NCBI GenBank assembly: GCA_937861115.1
Contig: CALMBD010000169.1
Location: 1 to 53,424, forward strand
Length of the DNA stretch: 53,424 nucleotides
Direction of reading: 5' to 3'
From: an uncultured Bacteroidota bacterium
Lineage (GTDB): Bacteria > Bacteroidota > Bacteroidia > Chitinophagales > Saprospiraceae
The notes under the pieces are model-generated. The model saw only the letters and a list, made by a program, of their open reading frames with translations. It was not told the origin of the DNA and ran no database searches. The position numbers and the translations under genes were made by a program. This document shows, in pieces, positions 35,586 to 44,186 of this stretch (position 1 is the stretch's first letter; each line of letters starts with the position of its first letter).

Positions 35586-37202
35586 CGGGGCCTCAACCTG
35601 AATGCCGTGCATGGACAGGTATTGCAACCGGCTCAGATAAGCAGCGCCGTGAAGCATCTGGATGGCCACGTCCGCAACCCGGCGTTGTTCCCAATCTTCC
35701 AGTCGCGATCCTTTTACCCATTGATTGAATGCCCCCATGGCCGGGCCGCACCATATCTGGTAATCCAGTTCGCGTCCCGGCTCTCCGCGGTTGGCCCAGG
35801 CCGACGACAGTCCCAGGTACCAGCGAAACACCAGTGCCATCTTGCGTTTGGGATTGTTCTCCGCCCGCACAATTTGCTCAGGGTCGCGCTCCTGGAAAAA
35901 TGCCACGCAATGTTGCCAGATTTGATCGAACGGTCCGCGAAACAGGTTCTTTTCCAGGTTCAGCCTGTCCTTTTCCGGAATGTCCATCCAGTTATCATAG
36001 GCCAGGTACAGGTCGAGCAGTTTTTGGGCACGCAACCCAAAGAGTGTCCCTTTTTTCAATACCTGCAATTTGACACCCATCTCGAACATATCTGCAGCAG
36101 GCGCCATGATCGTATCGGTCATATCTGCCTGGGCGAGCACCTTGCGCACATGGTCGGAAGAGCCCGACTCCCGGCAGGCCTGGTTGATGGAGCCGGTGAC
36201 AACATATGCGGCGCCCATCGAATAGGCGGCCAGGGCAGCCTCCGGCGTACCGATGCCGCCTGCTGCGCCCACTCGCACCGGTTCGGGAAAATTGTATTGC
36301 TGCTGTATCTGGTCGCGCAACGTCACCACTGCGGGCAACAGGCATACCAGCGACCGGTTGTCGGTATGGCCGCCGGAGTCGGCCTCCACCGTGATATCGT
36401 CGGCCATAGGCACCCGGGCGGCCAGGCGTGCCTGCTCGGGTGTGATCATGCCCGTGTCCAGCAATGGTTGAATAAATGATTCCGGAGCGGGCCGCATGAA
36501 CTGCGCCGCCACCTCCAATCGGGAAACCTTGGCGATGATGCGGTGGCCGATATGTACGGAACCATCGGCATTTTCGCGCAAGCCGGCCAGCCTGTACCGT
36601 ACGACGTGTGGCGTCAGCGCCAGAAATGCGGAGGCTTCTATCACGCGCACGCCCTTGCGCAGGAACAATTCCACGCCTTCCCGTTCCAGGGCCTCCTCGC
36701 TGGGACTGTGTATCAGGTTGACGGCATATGGTCCATCCGGCAACGCTGCCTGGATGGTATCTATAGATGTCTCGACCCGACTGAGCACCAACCCGCCTGC
36801 ACCGAAAGCCGCCAGCATGCCGGCCTTGCCCAGGGCAATCACCAGTTCGGCGGAGGCAATACCGTTGGCCATGGCGCCTGCCATATAGTTGTATTTCAAT
36901 CCATAGGTACGACGGAACGCAGGGTCGCCCAGTTGTTCGGGCTGAAAAGCGGGCAATGTGGCGATGAGTTCCATGCGCGCCAATTCTGCCGGATTGTCGG
37001 TGCCGATGCTGTCGGCAACACCGATCTCGCCCGACTCCTTCCGAACGATAAAACAGCGGGCGTCCAGGTTTTCCAGTATCCTGCGCATGCCGTCCGCCGT
37101 GAAGGCAAGGGCCCCCGGCCGGCCGAACCACCTGGCAGAGCCCGGAGCTTGCGGAAACGAAAAGCCACTGGATACGGCCGGTGTGGTAAGTGTATCAGTC
37201 AT
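35562..37202 (-). CDS. pfaD: PUFA synthase enoyl reductase (PfaD-like)
   Basis: The protein has 546 aa. It is an FMN-dependent TIM-barrel enoyl reductase of the PfaD/nitronate-monooxygenase-like family that reduces selected double bonds during PUFA assembly. Visible features: an N-terminal PfaD cap (ARWFGRPGALAFT ... DNPAELARMELIATLP), LKYNYMAGAMANGIASAELVIALGKAGMLAAFGAGGL, VTVEADSGGHTDNR-type FMN/active-site region (ITVEADSGGHTDNR here), VRVGAAGGIGTPEAALAAYSMGAAYVVTGSINQA, and the PfaD-specific tail with DYQIWCGPAMGAFNQWVKGS. It starts 10 bp after the KS-CLF-AT-DH-DH gene. It is the last gene of the synthase operon. Confidence 0.95.
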   Translation of the reverse strand: MTDTLTTPAVSSGFSFPQAPGSARWFGRPGALAFTADGMRRILENLDARCFIVRKESGEIGVADSIGTDNPAELARMELIATLPAFQPEQLGDPAFRRTYGLKYNYMAGAMANGIASAELVIALGKAGMLAAFGAGGLVLSRVETSIDTIQAALPDGPYAVNLIHSPSEEALEREGVELFLRKGVRVIEASAFLALTPHVVRYRLAGLRENADGSVHIGHRIIAKVSRLEVAAQFMRPAPESFIQPLLDTGMITPEQARLAARVPMADDITVEADSGGHTDNRSLVCLLPAVVTLRDQIQQQYNFPEPVRVGAAGGIGTPEAALAAYSMGAAYVVTGSINQACRESGSSDHVRKVLAQADMTDTIMAPAADMFEMGVKLQVLKKGTLFGLRAQKLLDLYLAYDNWMDIPEKDRLNLEKNLFRGPFDQIWQHCVAFFQERDPEQIVRAENNPKRKMALVFRWYLGLSSAWANRGEPGRELDYQIWCGPAMGAFNQWVKGSRLEDWEQRRVADVAIQMLHGAAYLSRLQYLSMHGIQVEAPLKRVHIR

Positions 37203-37212
37203 TTGATCGTTT

Positions 37213-40200
37213 TTATTGGCCGGAGCCGATTAATACAGCCAGGTCGGTCACTTCATAGATACGCAGCGTCCCTTTCCACAAACTGGCATCTGCCGTCAGC
37301 ACCACGCCGTTTTGCTCGCGTTTTATGTCTTTAATATGTGCTTCCAGGTGCATCTCCGGATCGTGTTGCAGGATTTGCCCCCGGTATTTCCACACCGTAC
37401 GGTGCGGCGCCACCTGCCAAAACCCTGCGTTGTGCAAATCCGCCCCAAGCCCCTGTTGCAGGGCAAATAACTGTATGGCCTCGAAGATGGCTTCCACACC
37501 CAGCGAACCCGGCATAACGGGGTCCTGGTAAAAGTGACAGGTGAAATACCAGTCGTGCGCTTTTACAATTTTACTGGCGTAAATATAACCTTTACCGTAT
37601 TTGCCGCCCTCCCGCACGATCGTGGCACTATCGAGGAAACGAAGTTGCCCGCCGGCCAGGTGTAACTGCAGCGATGCCGGATTGGTCGACTGGAACAGTT
37701 TCATCTTTCCAAACAGCGAATCGAGTTTTATCGTCAGGCTGTTGCCCGCAGCGTGGGCGTTTTCCTGAAGCCACGATGGCTTGTGCTGGCCCTGATCGAG
37801 GCCGGCCTGGCTCGACAGGTCGTCTTTGGTAAAGAACCCAAAAGAGGAATTGCCTTTGTAAAACGGCGCGTCGTCGACCGACAACTCAAAGGTATAGCGC
37901 TGCAATACCGTGCCGCCCAGACTGGTGTGGCTCACCAGGCAGGCGCGATTGGTCACGGTTTTACCACGCAGGTCGACCCTTCGGAGCATTTCGCCGTCGC
38001 CGTCAAGGTTGCGGAAAAACAGGTCTTTTTCAGAAGCCGCCAGGGTGCTGCCCAGATAGGCGCCCAGAAATCCGCAAGGCTGCAACGCAACCTCCATCAA
38101 AACCGAATATGGCATTTCCGGCACGGCATTTTGGGTATAGTACCAGGCATCTGCGGGTACGTCGTACTCAGCGACAATCACAGGCTTGTTGTGGAACACG
38201 TGGCGCTGGCCTTCAATGGCACGTACCCGTGAAATGAACTGCAGGTCGGTATTGGGCTGGCGTGACAGTTGCCGGCCCTCAAACACCCTGTATTCATCGC
38301 CAAAACATTTGTAGACCGGGCCGAGTGCAAACTGGGTGATGTGGTATTCATCGAGCAACACGGGATAGTCGACAGGTTTTACAAATATGCCTTCCCGGAG
38401 TTGCGCCGGATTTTTCAGCCAGGTCGGGTTGTCCTTTTCCTGCAAGCGCAAGCCGAGGTTTTCAAAAAATACCGCGACGTACCCGTCGTATATGATTTCA
38501 AGGTCGGCAACCACATACGGCTCGGGCGCCAGACCGATGTCTTTCACATCCATGCGGTAGATCAGGGTGCCTTTTTTGGCAGGCACTTCCTTTCGGCAAC
38601 GTACTTTTTGCGGCACATCGAGCACGGGCTGGAAACGCGCATCTTTGGTAAGCCTCTGCATGCCCAGGTAGAGCATGAAGAAACGCAGCAACTGGCCGCC
38701 GCCTTCGGCCTGTAATGAACCGGCCAGCACCTCGTCGTCGCGGAAATGACAGGGGAAGTACCAGTCGTCGGGAAGCAGGTCTTTTTCGGCTTCGATCCAG
38801 CCCAGTCCCGCGCTGCCGCCCTGGCGATCAACTTTGGTGATCCTGTCCAGCATCAAGATCTGTTCGGGGGGCAGGCGCAGCGATGGATTGCGATCGGCCG
38901 GGTGATATGCTTCACCAAAACAATTCACCAGGTCGCCGCGAATGAGCGACATCAGGTCTTCGTGTGAAAAGGCGGTTTTGTCGCAATAGAGCAAGGGCGC
39001 AAAATACTGCCTGGCCCGGCCCTGTCGCTCGGCCAGTTCCTGCGGTTTATACACAACCCCCTGACCGACAGCCAGTTCCTCGTCGCTGAAAAAGCCGGCA
39101 CATCCGCCGTCCATCTTCAATACCATCCGGTCTTCCACAAAGCACTCATAACTGAAGAAAAACAGCAGGTTGTTGCCACTGCGCACAAAACTGTTGATCC
39201 GGATGTCGTATCGCAGGGTCTGCCCTTCAAACGGAAGGTCGTCGAGGAACGTCAGGGTGCAATCCAGCAGGCGGTATACATAATCGCCCTTGTTCTGGAA
39301 ATCGATGCCCAGGTAACTGATCAGCAGCAGGTCGCATTGTCCCGACTCCACGGCAACTGCCCAGGGAATCTGGCCGTCTGTTGCGAAAGCCGATCCATAG
39401 GGAATATCGTATTCCGTGGTGACCAGCGAGGGTTTGTATTCATTCATCCGTGCCTCCAGCCGGGTGACCCGGCTGACCAGCAGATAAGGCGGCATGGGCA
39501 GCATTACCCGGCGGCGGTAATGGTCAATGACGGCGTAATCCGGGCCGAACACATCGCTGATCCTGCCGGTCGCGAAGGTCAGCAGGTCGTTTTCGTCCCA
39601 AATCACCGTTTTGCCCTGACGGTAAGCCGGATCGCTGAAGTCCTGCAAAGACAACCCGTTTTCGGCTTTTTTCAGGTCTTTTTTATCAATTGTAGTGATT
39701 TCCATGGTCAAGTGATTGGAAATAGCCGGAGGGCCCGGTTGGGACTCCGGTGCTGTGAATCCGGTCCAGGCATCGTCCGGTCCGGCCAGGGCCAGCGAAG
39801 GCGTTGCAACGCGGGCAAGGGTGGATTGCCTGATGGTTTGCCCTGCAAAAAGGGCGCGCTGTGCCTCGCCGAGCGCTGCCGTCTCGAACCGCGGCCCGCC
39901 GGTGCGCAGCGTTTTATTCAGTTCTTTTGGTTTGTTTCGTCGGGCCGACTCCGGTTCGAAGAAGTGCTTCAGGTCGAGCGGGACCTCATGTGCGAGCAGC
40001 ACGGCAACCAGTCCGCAAAGGTTGCGCAGCGCACCGGCGCCTTTCCTGTCGGCGGGGATAGCCAGGTGTTCCCGTCCGGGCAGGTTTTCTCCGATCCAGC
40101 GGGAGCAGGTGGCATTTGCGCCCAACTCGATAAATATCCGGTGCCCGTCGGCTGCCATTTTGCGCACCAGACGGGGAAAATCGACCTCCCGGCAACACAC

Positions 40201-43200
40201 TTCGGTGGCGTTTTTTGCAAGCGACTCCGTGTCAACAGGCATGGGGCCGAGGGAAATACTGGAATAAAATGCCTTGTCAGCCGGGTGTTCAACAGGCAGT
40301 CGGTGCATCTCCATGAATGCCTCCTCCTCTTTCCGGCAAAAGTCGTGGTGCACGACGTTGTTGAGGGCAAGGTGAATATTCGGAAAAGGGTGCTGCTGCA
40401 GGATTCGGTCTATTTCAGCCGTATCGCCCGACAGCACGATCTCCGTATCGGTATGAATAAAGGTGAGGAATACTTTTTCAGCGGAAGGCGCTATGGCTTG
40501 CCTGAACCATTCGGCCAGCGAAGCATGTCCGGCAATGCCGTTTGGCGCTGTAACCAGACGTGCCGACCAACGCTTGCGTGCCGCTTCGGGTGTCAGGTTC
40601 CATAATTCTGCCAGCAGTGTCATGTCGCCGCCGACCTTTTCCCGGAACAATGGCGCGTTGATGAATTTTTCTTCTGCCCGGTGCGCATCCCAGATGTCCT
40701 GTCCATACCACATGGCGCTGGTTTCGCCCATGCTGAACCCGGCAACCGAGTCAGCCTGAAACTTAAGATAATCCTGCACCAGTACGGTAAATACCGCGGA
40801 AAAGGTGCAGCCGATAGCCATCATGGGCAAGGCATTGGTTTGAAGAGCCAGTTCTGCTGCCTTTTTGCCGGCGGTATCGAGTGCCTGCAGGCTGCGCGGG
40901 TACAGGTCGGCGCTGAAAAAAGCGCCGGATAAATGGTTGACGCGGCTTTTTACGGCATCATACAGACCCGGGAATGCCTGAAAAAGCGCCGACCCCATTC
41001 CGGTATAAACGGTTCCCGAACCGGGGTAAACCAGGGCCGTTTTACCTTTTTTACCCAGCGGGTCTGCTGTAAAATAACTACCCGACGGGGTTTGCAGGGT
41101 TTGTCCGCCCGCCCAGGCTTCGGTCAGCCGGTTTTGGAAAAACTGAACTTCACGGCGCAGGGCCTGTTCCGATCCTGCTACCAATACTGCCGTATGCGTA
41201 CCGACGCCGTTTTGGCTGGAAAACCGTTCGCAATATTCGTCGGAAATACGTTGAAATGTTTTTTCGGTCAGTTGATCGGGGATACCAGCCAGTTGTTCAA
41301 TCAATTCCGTTGCACTGGCTGCCCGAACCGGGAACAGGCGTTCGCCGCCCTTCAGTAAAAAGGGGCCTGCTTTGGCCGGGTTGGGATGATGTCCTTCCGA
41401 CAGCAGCACATGTGCGGCGGTCCCGTCGGAAGCCAGACCACTGACAGCAGCCCGGAGTACCGATTGTCCCTCTTCGGGAACCCAGGGGCGTGCCTCTTCA
41501 GGCACGTAGAAAGGCGTTGTGTCCAGCGAGTCCGCCGCTCGCGGCTTTTCCCAGCCCGGCACACCCGGGATAAAACGGTAGTACAGGCTAAGGGCCGTTT
41601 TTACGATCGATGCCATGCCTGAGGCGGAAAAGCAGTGCCCGACATGCGCCTTGGCGCTGCCTACTGCGCAATTGAGGGATTCCTTTTCCAGTCGATAGGC
41701 CCGGCCAAGTCCCTCCATTTCTGCCATATCTTCCTCCGCAATGCCGCTGGCGGAAACCTCCAGCATGCCAATATCTGCGGGGCTTAATTGCTGTCGCGAC
41801 AGTACCATACGGGCAGCATCTTCAATGGCCCCGGCGCTCGCTTTGCTCCGCAAGTCATTGTGTTCCGTCTGTACGATCGCCAGATCGTCGAGGTAAGCAT
41901 ACACACGATCCCCTTTCGCATCCACAGCGCGTTTCAGGACTACAGCCCCGGCGCCTTCGCCGATCAGCCAGCCCTTTGTGGAAGCATCCCAGCCCATTGT
42001 CGCGGGGCCGGTATGTACCGGGTTCAGAGCCTGGCGACTGAGCACGCTTTCCAGACTTCCGCTCAGGTCGATGGCGCCCAGCACTACCGCATCCACTTCA
42101 TTCATTGCCAGAAGGTTGCGTGCTATTTCAAGTGCCTTGTATACGGCGTTTTCATTGGATGAGACGGTAAATGCGGGCCCGGTAAAATCCATGAGCGCAG
42201 CAATCCTGCTCGAAATAATATTGCCGATAAAACCGGTATGTTCGCTGGGCGAGTGGTCGTCGTATGCCTGAAAAATGGCGTCTTTAAGCGCGCCACCGAG
42301 CGCCGCTTCACTGGCATCACTCAATTGGAGGCCGGCTTGTTCGACCGCCTTGTTCACCTGCCACGACAGATCCCAGCGGCCCATACGGTGGTGTATCTCC
42401 AGTTCGGATTCCATGGCCGTGATAACGGCTACATTGGCCGGGCCGTCCTGATCGGTATCCATTCCCGCATCCTGGAGGGCGTGGTAGGCGACCTTCAGCA
42501 TCAGGGTTTGTTGCCGGGTCAGCCGTTCCGCCTCGCGGGGCTGTATTTTGAAGCGCAGCAAATCCAGATCGTATGCCTCCAGCCATGCGCCCCGCAATTG
42601 CCGGACATCGGGAAGGTCGAAGGTTTCATGTAATCCCTTGAGTTGGTCCATGCCCTTCCAGCGTTCCTCCGGAAGTGTTCTGAAATGCTGGCGACCTGTA
42701 AAAAGGGACAGGTAATAAGCCTCCAGGCTATCGCAGTTGCCGAAATGAACATCCATGCCCACAATGGCCATTTGCTGGGTCGCAACAGGAATAGCCGGAG
42801 CCGGAGCAGGGGCTTCCTGCTTGTTGTATCCCGAAAGGATCAGGTGGGCATTGGTGCCGCCGAAGCCGAAAGCATTGATCCCGGCGTGTAGTTCAGCCCC
42901 TTTGTTTTTCCAGGGCCGGTTGTGTAAAACGATCTGATCGGCGCCGATTTTACTGTTATCCGAGCGCAGCGGTGCAGAAACCTTGATGGTGGCAGGAATC
43001 AGCCGGTGCTGCATCGCCAGAATGACCTTGATCATACCGGCCATACCGGCGGCCGTCAGCAGGTGACCCATGTTCGACTTGACCGAGCCAACCAGAGGTG
43101 GCTCCATGCCGTCGCGGGCAAAAAAATCGCTGATGCTGTTGAATTCCGTTTTGTCGCCCAAAGGGGTGCCGGTCGCGTGGCATTCGAGATAGTCCGCCGC

Positions 43201-44184
43201 CTCCGGACGAAGGTCGGTCTGGCTGTATGCGCGTTCAAAAGCCAGGCGCTGGCCCTTCGGATTCGGACTGAGCAGGAATTTTCCCTTGCCGTCGTTGGAT
43301 AAACCGACGCTTTCGATGACAGCCAGCACCTGGTCGCCATCGCGTTGTGCGTCCGAAAGCCGTTTCAATACCACCATGCCCGCGCCTTCGGCAGAGGTAA
43401 GTCCGCCGGAACGCAAGTCCATGGGGGCCGAAACCTCGTTTTCCCGGGCATACGCATGGAAATAGGAAAATCCCATGTGGATGAACAACGGATCGGCGCC
43501 ACTCACCGCGCCCGCCAGCATAATATCTGCTTTGCCTGTGTGCAGTTCGTCACAGGCCAGTTTTACGGCGTACAGACTGGAGGCACACGCCGCATCGAGT
43601 GAATAATGGGTGGCCCGAAGTCCGAGTGCCCGGGCGATGAGCGCCGCCGGCGCATTGGTGAGCAGGGTGTTCCGGATATCGGCGGGGTAATGGGTATTGC
43701 TTGCCGGTACCTTAACCTCCTGCCCGCTCAGTTCCTCCAGCACCTCGCCGGCCATACCGGCATACACAGGGGACAGTATCTGTCGGGATAAGCGCGTCGG
43801 AAAGGAAAGGTTGCCGACGATCACCCCGCATTTTTCCAGGCCCGGGTGCTCATAATAGCCGCTGGATTGCAGTGCTGCCCTGGCGACGTACAGCGACCAT
43901 TTAAACTGGTTGTCTTGCCGGTTGAGCAGATCTGCGTCGAGGCGGTAGCCCCTGGCGTCGAAGGTAAAATCACGGATAAACCCGCCCCGCAGCGCGTAGC
44001 AGTGGTCGAGTTTGCCTTTTTCCTCGTGGTAAAACAAACTAGGGTCTGCTCCGAAATCTTCGAAACGGGCCGTGGTGACCAGGTCCTTGTTACCAACGAG
44101 GTTTTCCCAGAACTGCTCCAGCGTTTCCGAACCCGGGAATAACCCGCCCATGCCGATCACCGCTATTTTTTCTTTTTTATACAT
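37213..44184 (-). CDS. pfaC: PUFA synthase subunit KS-CLF-AT-DH-DH (PfaC-like with embedded AT)
   Basis: The protein has 2323 aa from MYKKEKIAVIG, 2 bp after the KR-DH stop; an ATG four codons upstream (44196) would overlap it by 10 bp. Domains: KS with DAACASSL (Cys200), ECHATGTPLGD, SNMGH and FGGTNAH; a second KS-like chain-length factor from about 460 in which the Cys position is Asn677 (TVSSNENAVYKA); an acyltransferase with GFSMGE (Ser1151); and two FabA-like hotdog regions with active His1813 (WYFPCHFRDDEVLAGS) and His2217 (WYFTCHFYQDPVMPGS). Both FabA-like sites have Glu where FabA has Asp (QAEGGG, GVEAIF). Gammaproteobacterial PfaC lacks the AT, which is separate (PfaB). Myxobacterial Pfa3 has it embedded as here but usually adds an AGPAT domain; this protein ends right after DH2, so no AGPAT is present. 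Confidence 0.93.
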   Translation of the reverse strand: MYKKEKIAVIGMGGLFPGSETLEQFWENLVGNKDLVTTARFEDFGADPSLFYHEEKGKLDHCYALRGGFIRDFTFDARGYRLDADLLNRQDNQFKWSLYVARAALQSSGYYEHPGLEKCGVIVGNLSFPTRLSRQILSPVYAGMAGEVLEELSGQEVKVPASNTHYPADIRNTLLTNAPAALIARALGLRATHYSLDAACASSLYAVKLACDELHTGKADIMLAGAVSGADPLFIHMGFSYFHAYARENEVSAPMDLRSGGLTSAEGAGMVVLKRLSDAQRDGDQVLAVIESVGLSNDGKGKFLLSPNPKGQRLAFERAYSQTDLRPEAADYLECHATGTPLGDKTEFNSISDFFARDGMEPPLVGSVKSNMGHLLTAAGMAGMIKVILAMQHRLIPATIKVSAPLRSDNSKIGADQIVLHNRPWKNKGAELHAGINAFGFGGTNAHLILSGYNKQEAPAPAPAIPVATQQMAIVGMDVHFGNCDSLEAYYLSLFTGRQHFRTLPEERWKGMDQLKGLHETFDLPDVRQLRGAWLEAYDLDLLRFKIQPREAERLTRQQTLMLKVAYHALQDAGMDTDQDGPANVAVITAMESELEIHHRMGRWDLSWQVNKAVEQAGLQLSDASEAALGGALKDAIFQAYDDHSPSEHTGFIGNIISSRIAALMDFTGPAFTVSSNENAVYKALEIARNLLAMNEVDAVVLGAIDLSGSLESVLSRQALNPVHTGPATMGWDASTKGWLIGEGAGAVVLKRAVDAKGDRVYAYLDDLAIVQTEHNDLRSKASAGAIEDAARMVLSRQQLSPADIGMLEVSASGIAEEDMAEMEGLGRAYRLEKESLNCAVGSAKAHVGHCFSASGMASIVKTALSLYYRFIPGVPGWEKPRAADSLDTTPFYVPEEARPWVPEEGQSVLRAAVSGLASDGTAAHVLLSEGHHPNPAKAGPFLLKGGERLFPVRAASATELIEQLAGIPDQLTEKTFQRISDEYCERFSSQNGVGTHTAVLVAGSEQALRREVQFFQNRLTEAWAGGQTLQTPSGSYFTADPLGKKGKTALVYPGSGTVYTGMGSALFQAFPGLYDAVKSRVNHLSGAFFSADLYPRSLQALDTAGKKAAELALQTNALPMMAIGCTFSAVFTVLVQDYLKFQADSVAGFSMGETSAMWYGQDIWDAHRAEEKFINAPLFREKVGGDMTLLAELWNLTPEAARKRWSARLVTAPNGIAGHASLAEWFRQAIAPSAEKVFLTFIHTDTEIVLSGDTAEIDRILQQHPFPNIHLALNNVVHHDFCRKEEEAFMEMHRLPVEHPADKAFYSSISLGPMPVDTESLAKNATEVCCREVDFPRLVRKMAADGHRIFIELGANATCSRWIGENLPGREHLAIPADRKGAGALRNLCGLVAVLLAHEVPLDLKHFFEPESARRNKPKELNKTLRTGGPRFETAALGEAQRALFAGQTIRQSTLARVATPSLALAGPDDAWTGFTAPESQPGPPAISNHLTMEITTIDKKDLKKAENGLSLQDFSDPAYRQGKTVIWDENDLLTFATGRISDVFGPDYAVIDHYRRRVMLPMPPYLLVSRVTRLEARMNEYKPSLVTTEYDIPYGSAFATDGQIPWAVAVESGQCDLLLISYLGIDFQNKGDYVYRLLDCTLTFLDDLPFEGQTLRYDIRINSFVRSGNNLLFFFSYECFVEDRMVLKMDGGCAGFFSDEELAVGQGVVYKPQELAERQGRARQYFAPLLYCDKTAFSHEDLMSLIRGDLVNCFGEAYHPADRNPSLRLPPEQILMLDRITKVDRQGGSAGLGWIEAEKDLLPDDWYFPCHFRDDEVLAGSLQAEGGGQLLRFFMLYLGMQRLTKDARFQPVLDVPQKVRCRKEVPAKKGTLIYRMDVKDIGLAPEPYVVADLEIIYDGYVAVFFENLGLRLQEKDNPTWLKNPAQLREGIFVKPVDYPVLLDEYHITQFALGPVYKCFGDEYRVFEGRQLSRQPNTDLQFISRVRAIEGQRHVFHNKPVIVAEYDVPADAWYYTQNAVPEMPYSVLMEVALQPCGFLGAYLGSTLAASEKDLFFRNLDGDGEMLRRVDLRGKTVTNRACLVSHTSLGGTVLQRYTFELSVDDAPFYKGNSSFGFFTKDDLSSQAGLDQGQHKPSWLQENAHAAGNSLTIKLDSLFGKMKLFQSTNPASLQLHLAGGQLRFLDSATIVREGGKYGKGYIYASKIVKAHDWYFTCHFYQDPVMPGSLGVEAIFEAIQLFALQQGLGADLHNAGFWQVAPHRTVWKYRGQILQHDPEMHLEAHIKDIKREQNGVVLTADASLWKGTLRIYEVTDLAVLIGSGQ

Positions 44185-44186
44185 GG

